Source: Symsagittifera roscoffensis
Lineage: Eukaryota; Xenacoelomorpha; Acoela; Convolutidae
Direction of reading: 5' to 3'
NCBI RefSeq assembly: GCF_963678635.1
Contig: NC_087070.1
Location: forward strand, 48,899,467 to 48,963,466
DNA length: 64,000 nt
In this document: positions 46,917 to 57,300 of the stretch, in pieces
Layout of the letters: the number at the start of each line of letters is the position of its first letter
How positions within the stretch are numbered: position 1 is the stretch's first letter
Notes under the pieces: model-generated
Told to the model about the DNA's origin: nothing
Seen by the model: only the letters and a program-made list of their open reading frames with translations
Databases searched by the model: none
Made by a program: the position numbers and the translations under genes

Positions 46917-48622
46917 ATGGACAACTTCAACCTGGATGAATTGATGGACCTGGCAGAGGCATATGTAGGACCGGTGGTAGATGCGATCTATCGTCGGCTG
47001 ATCGAACGAGACTTCGCTCTGGAGGACCCAGAGGTGGTCATGTTGCTGACCGCCCTGATCAACATCTTGGGGCACGACAACCGTGGGTACCGCCCCACGG
47101 AAGTCCTGTTGATGGCAGCATATGGAGAAAGAGGAGTACTAGACCGCCCAAACATGAGAGTGGAGAAACGGGGCTCTCTCAGGGAGTGACTTGGCGAATG
47201 AACCTGGATTGGGAAGTTCTAGGACTTACCAACCAGGTGAGATGCCAATGCCCTCTAAGCCTAAAGCTGGGCTGACGAGAATGCATCGGGAGATGAACAG
47301 CGAGGCGACCTCGTCTGGTTCACAACTGAGAGCAGCTGTGCCACCAAAAAGGGCGAAAGTAACACAGAAGGTTCAGATGAACCAAACCATACAAGATCGA
47401 AACAGAGATGAACATCAGACACAGCGAAACTTATTGTAGACCATCAGGAGCACGATATTTGGTGGGCTCAACGTTGGCTCCAATGTGCAAGAGCAGATAT
47501 CCTATACATTTCGTAGCTGTGGACGTGAAGAGTACAAGAACGATTGTGGATCAAGCCTTCTCAGTGCCAAAGTGTGTGAGATTGGCGAGAATGTCTGAAA
47601 AGTCTTACGAGTTACTATGTAAGATGTTCTCAGCAATTCCAGAGAGAACCAAAGAGGAGTTGGAGTCAATACTAGGAAAGAAGTTCATGGGATATGTGAG
47701 CGGGAACTTCAGTGACTTTGAGAAACAGAAACAGAGAGGATCAACTGTCACAGATTACAATGCAGTAGATGAGAATGATGAAACTCACCGAGTGATGATG
47801 GAAGTGGAACCATTGCTGGAAGCTTCGGGAAAACGTAATTGGAGGAGCATCATGTTGACGCATGACGAGTTTCCTTGCCACTGCTTGCTGCAGACCTGGT
47901 GGTATCCCAAGCGTAGTAATCTGATGTTGATCTGGGACTCTGGAGAGCTGCTCTCCATGGGTTTACCAGATTCATCACAGCCCGTAACAATAGTGATAGT
48001 GGGAGTTATGATGGCGATACGATGGCTGGAAGCTCATGTGAGAGAAAATAATAGACAGGAGGCACCGACGAGAGAACAATTGCGGAAATTAGATTGTCTA
48101 AAAGAGTTAGATCTTTTTGAGACAATGTGCAAAGTTCTAAACATTCCGATGGAAGTGAAGAAGATATGGGCGAGAAAACGATTGATGCCATGGTTCAGAG
48201 CCAACATGACTGCATGGTTGTACGAGTATGCGAAAAAGCATATGTCGAAGCACGGCAGGGTGTACAGTGAATATCAGCTGGACATTGGGGCAGGAGCTTT
48301 CAAGCGAGCTCTCGTGACTCATCGGAATGCAGTGACCACCGCCGTGAAAAGAATTTCCAGAACGAGTGAGCGTGGTGGAAATGAGAAGGCAGAGATGCTG
48401 GAAGAAGATTTGGAGAGAAACGTGACGTTGTGTCTCCACAACAGCTTCTGTAGAAACAGAGAATCCAACGTGGATCCCCTACCTTGCTGTAAACAGAGGG
48501 TAGAAGAGCAGAAGTGTTGGAGGACGGCTTCCAACAGCGTCAGGATAGCCAATGATGCGCTACAAGACACGGAAACCGAAAGTGCGGAGTCAGTATCACA
48601 GGAGGAAGAAATGGAACATTGA
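46917..48622 (+). pseudogene. Element B accessory region: ORF2 start joined to ORF3 end
   Basis: Three reading frames. 46917-47189 and, after a frameshift, 47191-47400 match the beginning of the SGNH-containing ORF2 of C1 (59295 downward): IYRRL/VYKRL, TEVLLMAAYG/TEAVFMVGYT and LANEPGL/LARNPGL. From about 47415 in a third frame (ORF 47408-48622) it matches the C-terminal 400 residues of ORF3 of element A, including RPSGARYLVG, SVPKCVRLARMS and HNSFCRNRE. The SGNH domain and the first 600 residues of ORF3 are missing, so a large internal deletion joined the two genes. The remaining ORF3 tail is open for 404 codons. Confidence 0.8.
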
Positions 48623-49438
48623 TGCATGGTCGAGAAAACAAGAGGCAACAACAAAGAGAATTAGAAGAATTTAGAAGTTTTAGAACTTCTAAACGACGAA
48701 AAAGAAGAGAACAAAGGAGTGATGAAGAAAACTTAAAACTCAGAATTGTTTTATGTGTGTGAAAAATTCAAGTGAGAAACCAAGCAACCAAGTTGTAATA
48801 GAAAACTGAAACATTTTGTTGAGTTTTGAAATTGTTGCATTTATAAATTTGCATTTTGATTTTAGCAGAAGTGGCTTTAGAGACACTTATTATTTATTTA
48901 GAAAGGCTTAAGGGAAGAGTATATTTAAATATTCCAGCCTGCATGATTGTTTTTAATCACTTAGGAAGACTGATCACTTTGTGGTGACATGAAAAACTTG
49001 AGTAACTTCTTGAGGAGGGAGGTTGTTGCATTGTTCTTTCTAACCACAAAGTTTCTTAGTTTTAATATTCAGGACAATAAACAAGCAAGATTTCCGAAGG
49101 GAAGGAGCATAGTAGGATAATTTTAGCTTGTTGGTTGGCAGGACTGTCCTGCAAGCCAGCACCTTTTAAATCTAAAAAAAAAAGTTTTAATCGGGACATT
49201 GACAATGGAAGTCAGAAAATATGTTTTATCTTAAGTCATATCCTTAATGTGCAGATTAATGAAAGAATTTGGAGGCTATACTGATGTAGTATGATGCCAT
49301 TTATATTCTGCAGTGAGTCGATGTGACGTGGATAAAAGTAATTTCGTGCATTTTGTAAATTCTGTTCGATGACACTGTAACCATTTTACGAACATTGCGC
49401 GATTCAATGAGGACATTGACAGGACTGTCCGGGGAGTA
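48623..49438 (+). other. Element B 3' untranslated region with hairpin and polypurine tract
   Basis: Non-coding. Perfect 9-bp stem ACTTTGTGG/CCACAAAGT (48976-48984 with 49044-49052), matching the hairpin of A. It ends with the polypurine tract CTGTCCGGGGAGTA (49425-49438). Confidence 0.7.
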
Positions 49439-50356
49439 TGTGACATTCGACCAGAATGGCCAAAATGCAATCTCTGCAGAATTCGGAATTTTAGCAGTAA
49501 GCCTTCCGGATTGGTGGTTTTTAAGAACTAAGGGCGTTATTGGAACGTTTAGCCAAACGGTGAGGGCTAGAATATTCTAGTATTTTAAAATTTCAAAAAT
49601 TCGAATGATGACGTCACATTTCTGAGAAATGCTGAAACGGCCATTTTAACAAAAAACGAGAGAAGAAACACAACAACAACAACATTAGTTGCGCTGACGA
49701 GAACAACTTTTTCGAAATTGAAGAAAACGACAACGAATAGCAGAGGACGTTCCGAGTTGCAACTATTGTGCTGCTACAATAGTTGCAAGGCCGTTGCGAG
49801 CAACGGTGAAGGGTAAGAGACAGCCTTCCGTGTTATTGTGAAATCGAACTTAAGGAGCTTGATTCACCGGATTCAAGAATCCGGAAGGGTCTCGGGACTG
49901 AAACTTTTAGCCTATTATATGAACTTTTAGCATCCTGTCATGTCCTGGCTTGAATTTAATTGATATTTGGATTAGTTTTGACAAGGATGAGGTGCTAAGA
50001 GTTGGGGGGAAAGGGTTGATCCATCTTCGATGGAGATGATGATTTTTATCTACTGAACAAAAACAATAGTAATATAATAAGTAGTAGCCCTGTTTTTAGG
50101 AGTGACCTCGTGGTCTGGGGATACTGAGACCCAGCCATGAGCTCACTATTTGCATGTAATTAAGTTAATTTGAGCGTTCTGGTCGAAGCCGGAGAACAGT
50201 AACGTTTTTGTCGACCCGATGTTGGAAAGACCACCGAAAAGTACTGGCTTGGTAGAGACGGTGAAAAGCATGCAAAGCTCTGTTTAGACGCTAGCCAGTC
50301 GTCTTAAGACTTAGTTTTGTTATCCGTCGATATGTATCTTCCGGGCGAATGTTACA
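49439..50356 (+). repeat. Element B 3' LTR
   Basis: 918 bp, TGTGAC to GTTACA, with seven substitutions against the 5' copy. Followed by TCC (50357-50359), the target duplication. Confidence 0.95.
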
Positions 50357-51183
50357 TCCAGATTTTGCATGCTAAAAAGCGTCGAAACGCACTGATTGCT
50401 CATTTTAATCTATTCTGTCTTTCCGAACTTTTTGCTACTAATTATATTCAAAAAAATCTCAAGGCTACGGGCAGCGGCACCCTGAACTTCACAAGCTATA
50501 AGTTGAAAAATTTATCCATCAGCAATTAAATCTCTATACTTGTCAGATTTTGATCTTCCGCCTAGGCCGTTCCGGGTTTCCATTCTACTACGTGCTAGGG
50601 AGTCAACTACCGTTACATCCCACAGGAACTGCCTACCAACAGCCCATGGGACGAACGTCAAACGGTCTGGTTGCTTCTGATGTCCTGTGGATGTGTCGTG
50701 GCTCTAAAATAGAATTACTGTGAGTGGAGGCGAGACTTTGTTTCATAAGGCGCATTCAAATTTGATTGCCTAGAGATCTCCCTGATTTTTTGAGACAGGA
50801 TAGGCCACGTCATGCTTCTTCGTTTACGTCTTTTCCTAAAACGCATCTATGATGTTTCCAAATTTTCGAACCTAGGCGGAATCCAATTACAATTCTAAGT
50901 TGCTGGTTCGACGATTTTATTCTTTGTTTTTCACACGGTAAGACAATAAACCATTGCACATCGGACTTATCCTGGTAAGCTTTGAACTTTTTTATACATC
51001 AAAAGGTTCTATTTTCGAAATGATTTGAGTGATTTTTTGAAATCAAACAAGGGCTCCGTCCAATTTTTTTTGATTTAGTTTTCCGGAGCTACTTCACATT
51101 TTGCTGAATCAAACCAAAATTCTAATGCATCTTTGCCCTCTTACTGAATGACTCTTTCACTGAAAGACTCTCTGAATACTCTC
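50357..51183. other. Flanking DNA between element B and the minus-strand C remnants
   Basis: No gene, LTR or RNA is recognised. It is probably host sequence that once adjoined 12034. No LTR of element C is seen here, so C is truncated at its 3' end. Confidence 0.4.
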
Positions 51184-52343
51184 TTACGGGCAGTGGCTTC
51201 CACACAGGTTGGCCATCACCAATCCCACTAGGGACTTCGCTTTCAAAGGATAACTGTAGACTTCACTCACGGGAAGTCCCATTTCTGCGTCAAGGCCAAT
51301 CTTCCAGCCTCTGATGTGTTTCTGGGTTATTTGTAACACTCCGGGCCATGACTCCACGCTCAACGCCGTCACCAAATAGTGCTCAGACTCTAGCATCTTC
51401 AGAGATTGCAAACTGCACAACCTCGAGAAGAATGCCAATGCCGTCGGTATGTTCACAGTGGTACTAGCATAACATTCAGCCATTATCTGCACCTCGCTCT
51501 TTTCTCTCTCCGTGATGTCACCAAAACAAGTGGCTAAGTCCTCCTTTTGAAAAGATTGTTTTCTGACGCAGGATCGTTCATCACAAGAATGCTCTCCACC
51601 ACCACACGCTAGGTCCAGACAACTACCGGGTTCCATCTTCTTCGCCAATTTGTCTGGCTTGCTATTTGTTTCCTCTGATTCCTTTCGATCAGGTAGAATC
51701 AGCTTGTGCACTACATTCAGATTTCCGTAGTCTTCATCCTTCGCGGCTGACAATCTCACTCGCTCCGTGACCTCCCTAATCAAACTTGCGTGGGGATGTG
51801 GGCACCAGAAGGTCTCAGCAACTTCCAAACCGTCCCCAAAATCGTAACCAACATGTAGTTTCCATTGCCCATCTTCAATTCTACTCTCTTAATCGAGCGC
51901 GGCACGCTGATCACTTCTGGCATCTTCTCAAGTGTTATGCCTAGACTCGGCCTTTCCTTTTCTTTTAGGTCAATCTCAATGAGTTTCTCCGTCCAGAACT
52001 TTAACAACTCCGCCACCTCAAAATTCATATAAGCGTTTTCAGCCTCCGAGTCCAAGAAAGGGTTATAAGCTATTCCCATTACTCCAGACACATATTGGTA
52101 CTCTCCCCGTTTTGTGGGCTTCGAGTAGTGTTCTGCTTGGGCGAATCTACGATGTACGTCATGTCCCTCCTCGAACTTCTTGTTGTAGAATCTGCGTATT
52201 TCATCCTGCTTCCCATGGCTCTCGCCTTCATCAAGCCTTGAGCCATCCTCTTTTTCGATTCCAGTACACTGGTACACGTTCAGGATGACAATGGAGACTC
52301 TCCTTTCCATAGTTTTACTTCCCATTGCTTTTTGATGGCACAT
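51184..52343 (-). pseudogene. C1 ORF3, middle part (two frames)
   Basis: Fragments 52343-51780 and 51828-51184 overlap in different frames, so one frameshift separates them. Together they match residues of roughly 290-640 of ORF3 of element A: GVMGIAYNPF/GIPGMAYNPF, WCPHPHA/WCPHPNA, the Leu-rich TALAFFSRLCSL/TALGFCSMTSS block and VESWPGVLQITQK/VEIFPGALQTEQK. It stops soon after the SLVG/YMVG point, so the C-terminal 380 residues are absent. Confidence 0.75.
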
Positions 52344-52416
52344 TTGTTATTAGTCTCGGTTATCACTGACATGATACACCTCATGAAACAAGTGGCATCT
52401 TTTCTCCTCGCCAGAC

Positions 52417-52989
52417 TCAACCCCGAATTGTCTCGAGCAATATGCTGCACAAGCATTTGGTACCCCGCAGACCCTTGTCGCCCAGCTTAAGTTTGTCGTG
52501 TGACGCCAACGCATCCAATACTACTCCCGCTAAACTCCATGTGAACATCAACTGTCCTGCCGTTCTGATAAAAGGATTCGCCATCAATGGGAATGCCGAC
52601 GAGGGTGCTCTCATCGCATCTTCAAAATAATTTAGCAGCAGGTTCTGCCAAGTCCGTCCCAGCCGGTTCCCCAACTCTAGCTTGTTAACTTCGGCCTTCT
52701 GCTGGGTAGCCCAAAGCCGACGCTTGCGGGATACCCCGGGATCAAGTTTCTTCAGGCAATTCTCCATTTCTTTCGTGATCTCCAGAGCTATCCGCCAAAG
52801 TTGAGCGGTGTTTCTCGTCTCGCTTCTCTCAAGAGGATTGCACGACACTTGCTTTCCAGTGGCCTGGTGTTGAGTCGAGAACCATTCATTGCCAACGTCC
52901 ACTTCCCACGTTTGTCCACTAGTCGAACCTTTTCGTGTTTGCCTTTTGTGGTTTGAAGTTCTCCTCCGTTGCCAGAGTCGTCTAGGCAC
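52417..52989 (-). pseudogene. C1 ORF3, fragment matching residues about 140-200 of A ORF3
   Basis: LGRTWQNLLLNYFEDAMRAP matches LLEISWRAALQKYFDETMNAP of element A, followed by NPFIRT/HPCVRT and WSLAGV/WCLMGI. The rest of the frame is not conserved with A. Confidence 0.65.
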
Positions 52990-53190
52990 CCATTTCCCCC
53001 AGCACCTCAGTCAACTTCCGGGGTGCAGAGCTGCCCTTATAGCCCGCCATTTTCCATCGCACCAGAATCATGGGAGCCGTCTGTTTTAGATTCTTTTCTG
53101 AAACCGCATCCGCCGAAGGACTTGCTTATTCTGTCTCTCGTCTCCTTTTCCTAGACCTTATTCCTTTGCTCGGGGGCGTCGCGACTATCA

Positions 53191-53682
53191 TCACTGACTC
53201 AACTTTTTTGTCCAGATCTTGCTTCTCCGATTCTTGCCTCCCCCTTCTCGAGCCTTAAGCATATTAGTACTTTTAATTATATTACTAGTCTTATTTTCAT
53301 CATCTTTTTCAGTCCTAGTTATTTTATCATCAAGTTTTTCATTCAGAGTAGAGCTATCTTTACATGAGTTGGCCTCGGTCTTCTGCTTTGGTTCCCTCAG
53401 ACTGATCATATTCTCTAGTAGCTCTTTCCTCGCTTTCTTGTCTAGCCCGGTGCCCATCAGGACAGGTTCCCCGAACTTCACCTTCGTACTCTACAACTCT
53501 TCTTTGAAATCTTCCATCTTCGCTTCAGGCCCTGCTTTTTGGTTGAATTCACTCAAGAAATCCTGCCACGCCGTCTCATCCAGCGTGTTTAAGAACATCC
53601 ATTGATTGCCCTCGAAGGAGTTCTTTTTGCTCTCTTCCACACTCAAGAGTATCAGCCCTATGTTGGAGGTTTCACTCGCCAA
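53191..53682 (-). pseudogene. C1 ORF3, charged segment
   Basis: Two frames (53682-53491 and 53481-53191) encode Glu/Lys-rich sequence with no recognised domain. Placement between clear ORF3 fragments on the same strand is the only reason to assign it to C1. Confidence 0.4.
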
Positions 53683-53977
53683 GGGCAGCTCCAGATCTAT
53701 GCGGGTGATACCAGGGATGGGGTGGCCGTATTCGCCCAGTCGTCCCCACTCAAAACTTGTAGCAACTCATGCGTGGTAAAATCCCTTCACGCATCGCCGT
53801 GCTCAGATGTCTTTCCCACCTCTAGCTCTTCTCCTGCTTCGCTGAGAGTCTCGTCCATGCTTTTCCCTTCTCCTGATTCGGCCTGTTCTCTCCAGCGCAT
53901 CCCTGAACCTGTTTTCCACGGGGGGCTTCTTTTGTCTCCAGGGGTGCCCACTGACAAGGGTGAGGGTGTGGTTGGAT

Positions 53978-55375
53978 TCATCTTCTTGTACTCGGTGAAT
54001 GATACATACAGGGGACCTGCCGCATGAAGCTTTTCCCCTCTTGCATCAACTCTAACACCTCCAACCCATAAGGCGCTCGGTAATTTCTCGTGGCAAACTT
54101 CATGTCGTCCTTCAGAGCTATGTGACCCTCTTCTACGGTCATCTTCCCATCATCATATATTGGCAGCTTGTTCTCAAGTCCAGCCTCCTCCAACGTTCTC
54201 AAGACATTCCGGACCTCAAACTTAGGGGGCATCGAGCCCCGCATCTTCTTTGTTTGTGTGGTCCACGAATTTATATTGATTTCACACGTGTGGAAATACA
54301 CTGCTGCCGAGTGTCCAATCAACAAAGGATCCCAACCGTCCGTAAATTCCCTTTGCTGTCTCTCCACCGTGACTCTCTCGTGTAGGGAAGACACTATCAT
54401 GGGGCTGTTCATGCCTAGGGTCACTCTTTCCACTGTGGGGAACTCACGGACGCCAGCAGGTAGGACATCCCGCTCAAGTATCGTTTCCAACTCTTTTTTC
54501 GTGAACTCGAATTTACTCATCCACGCCGGAATTCTCAAGACTTCAATCTTGTCCCCCGCCACCGGATTCAGGTTCCAGAACTTGGGATAGGCCTGCATGG
54601 GGCCTTCACGTTTTCCTCGCATTCTACACTACAATTGTCCCCTAAAGTTGAACAGCACCAGCTATGGGTCTTTCACTTTTCCAAAAAGTACTGTCTCACT
54701 CATTCGCGCTCTCAAGCCTTCTTGTCTGCACCACTGTAGTGCCGTCCCATCTAGAATGTTTATCAAGCTCACGTGCACCACCGACTGCCGATACGCAACC
54801 ACGAGTGGAACCGAGAAGGCGTAGATCACTGCTGGCCCATAAACGCAGGTCACCACTTCCACAAAGCCTCTTATCATCCCCAACGGGTCAGATCTCATGG
54901 CCAAACATAGGTCAGTCAAAAGAGGTATGCCTCCATTCGCCTCTCTTACTTCTTCTCTCGTCTTGAGATTTCTATCTTCGCCCGTCAAGTATCGACTCTG
55001 CATTAGAAGATACTCCACAAGCAACGTCTTCAGTCCGGCGGCACACTTGTAAGAATAGGTCTCCACACTCGGGTGAGCCTTTATTACTGACAGGGGTTCC
55101 CCATACTTCAGCAATCGATGCGACGCCGTTAGTTCTGCATGCGCCAAGAGTACCAGCGTCAAATACCCGTCAATCTGGAGCGTTTCCACGCCCCTACTGA
55201 ACATGTATGCCGGACCCATATTGAACATGCACCTGGGGTATACCAAATACAGGGCTAGTAGGAGGTTGATGGGCATATTTAAGAGCTCCTGCACAAACGC
55301 ATCAAAGATGGTATCTCTCGCGTAGAACACCTTGCCCATATACTTCTTTTCCCAGCACGGGCTCAAGAATCGCAA
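53978..55375 (-). pseudogene. C1 ORF3, unrecognised globular segments
   Basis: Two open stretches, 55375-54662 (237 codons) and 54622-53978 (214 codons), in different frames. The first is rich in Leu, Tyr and Val and could be mistaken for a membrane protein; the second contains a short beta-rich pattern. Neither has a counterpart in A, so element A lacks this part of ORF3. Function unknown. Confidence 0.55.
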
Positions 55376-55758
55376 AATTTCGTTGTTCTTCCTGGTCTTC
55401 AGCTAGCCCTTCGCATGCTCCATCCAGAATCTTCCGATGGTGACTTTATTGGGTGCTGTGACAAATCTTCCCACCGTCATTTCCCTATTTTCTGCCACCT
55501 ATATTTGTTTAATGAGAGGTGAAGCACTCCCCCTCGTCCTTTCCGTTGCATTCTCCAGTCTCGGGATAAGAAATGGTCATATCCCTCTCTCTTGCGTCAA
55601 GCGATATCCCATCGTCTCTAGTTATTTCTCGGCCGCGGCCACATTTTTTCTTTCATTACTCGGTCCTCTCGCCTTGCTGGTGGAGCTCGTGATCGTCAGA
55701 TCCATATTTCGGAACCACAGGCTGATTGTTAGATGGGTTATCACAGGGTGATCGTCCC
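55376..55758 (-). other. Stop-rich gap in C1 ORF3
   Basis: No conserved frame is visible; probably decayed coding sequence between the flanking ORF3 fragments. Confidence 0.35.
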
Positions 55759-57154
55759 CTATCTCCGGGTAAACTTCAGCTGCCGGACAAGATTCGACAC
55801 CTCAAAGCAGAGGACCTCTTCCAGCACGATCAAGATGTCTGCGAAGTCGTAAAATCCCCTCAGAGCATGGGACACATCGGCCCATTCCGCTGCCACTTCC
55901 GACTGAAGAAGTCTCAAGTTTACTGGCTCCAATTCGCGATGAGGAGCAGCCATAAGCATCCGCCACGCGTTACCTTCCCTTATCAGAATCAGCATTACAT
56001 ATACGAACTGTAAGGCTGGTGGCATGCTCGCGTAGCCTGGGGATGTCGTGAACACCACTCTCGTCTTTGGCCCAAACCGAGAAGCTATCAACTCCTGCAC
56101 CTCGTTCATTGCTGCAAACAGCGTCTGGATTGCTTCCCAGCTTTTCTTTGGGGTTGGTTCCCCACCTCTCAGATGCTCCAGAAGTCCTGCCGCATGCAGA
56201 TAGTCGTTCTTCCCCGCAAATAGCAACAGCTCAGGTTCACAAGGCCTTTGTGATTTTTTTGGCACCACTAGGGTCAGCATTTGGTTCAATTCTGCCCCAG
56301 GCAGCAGATACACCAGGGTTTCTGGCCAAAACAACTTTGGTGACGTCCCCTCGATGTCCGACCCCGCCACGATGGTTGCTCTTGCTGCTCGTGGATCTGA
56401 TCGATTGTACACTGCCAACATTTTGGCTAGCTGCGAGTTCCCACAAGGTTTCCCATACCTCGGGTCTTCGGCCAGCTTCGGACCCATGTGTGCGGCATCC
56501 TGGAGCCCCATGTTTTTGGCTCAAGAAGCTTTTCAACTACCCTCAGCTGTGCGGGAATCGCCACTCTGATTCTGGCTATGCTCTTCAGGTGCTTGGGAGG
56601 TTCCACGATGAGTCCTGGACTTATCGTGGAACCTCCCAAGCACCTGACGACCATTGCCAGAATCAGAGCGGCGATTCGCGCACAGCCGAGGGTGGTTGAA
56701 ACGCTTCTTGAGCCAAAGAACATGGGGCTCCAGGATGCCGCACACAGGGGTCCGAAGCTGGCCGAAGACCCGAGGTATGGGAAACCTTGTGGGAACCGTA
56801 CAGCTGCTTGAGGGGCCTGTAGTTGACTGGCACCATTATCGACTTCTGCGGAATCCAAGTCAAGTCTGCGGTCTCCAATGTCTTTGCTCTCGAGAAATGC
56901 GCCTCGTGGCCTTTTAGCCAGTCCACGCAATGATGCCTGCTCAAGTCCTCGTTCGACAAATTCTTAAGCTCCAGATTCTCCGCCAACTCTTGTCTACATG
57001 CCAAATCTTTGAGGTCTAGATCCTTTAATCTCTCCAGATATCGTGCCTTGCTCGCCTCTCCCGGTCTCTCCGCCTTCTAGTTATCCGCCACCACCACCTA
57101 GGACACTACCGAGCTCTGGGGTGTGGATGATCCCGCCTCGTCTCTTTCCATCAT
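55759..57154 (-). pseudogene. C1 ORF3, N-terminal part with a possible degenerate SGNH-type domain
   Basis: A start candidate is the double ATG at 57154 (MMERDEAGSS), followed by two in-frame stops and a helical Leu/Asp stretch (YLERLKDLDLKDLACRQEL). After the foldback repeat 56437-56796 the frame at 56511-55759 shows ATIVAGSDIEG, LLPGAELNQMLTLV, PELLLFAGKNDYLHA and RVVFTTSPGYASMP. The spacing of the AGSD, LPGA-hydrophobic and GKND blocks resembles blocks I, II and III of SGNH hydrolases, with the nucleophile motif changed from GDS to GSD and no clear C-terminal DxxH. It may be a relative that lost catalysis. Moderate confidence only. Confidence 0.5.
56437..56796. repeat. Foldback repeat with arms of about 173 bp
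   Basis: Left arm 56437-56609 and right arm 56623-56796 are near-perfect reverse complements (innermost 24 bp exact) around a 13-nt spacer. The hexamer AGCTGC flanks both sides (56429-56434 and 56802-56807), a possible but loose target duplication. Similar short ORFs on both strands here are products of the symmetry. Confidence 0.85.
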
Positions 57155-57190
57155 TGTCGCTCCTAATTGTCTATTCCTACTGCTCCTTGA

Positions 57191-57214
57191 ACTCTCTCTC
57201 TCTCTCTCTCTCTA
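57191..57214. repeat. (CT)n microsatellite
   Basis: Run of CT dinucleotides in the spacer between C1 ORF2 and ORF3. Confidence 0.8.
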
Positions 57215-57300
57215 GTCGATTCTTCCTCCCAAACGGTCGGACAAGGGCCTAGTAGCAAAGAAGGAGGTATCGGGGGTGGAGCAGAGGTGAACTGGCCCAT

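Larger units (their letters stand above)
12035..50356 (+). mobile_element. Element B: giant Ty3/gypsy-type LTR retrotransposon, host of a nested insertion
   Basis: It is bounded by 930-bp and 918-bp LTRs that begin TGTGACATTC and end GTTACA. I count seven substitutions plus a 15-bp and a 3-bp length difference between them, under 1 percent substitution. The flanks are TCC on both sides (12032-12034 and 50357-50359), a 3-bp target duplication. Its own DNA is split: 12035-13667 and 32102-50356, with element A between. A non-LTR element is also inserted in its leader. Its coding frames are broken in several places, so it is not autonomous as assembled. Order: LTR, primer site, leader, gag-pol, accessory region, polypurine tract, LTR. 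Confidence 0.93.

Noticed and set aside
53219..53605. Hydrophobic plus-strand ORF that looks like a membrane protein
   Set aside because: Antisense of a Glu/Lys-rich coding fragment, which always yields Leu/Phe/Ser-rich shadow peptides.
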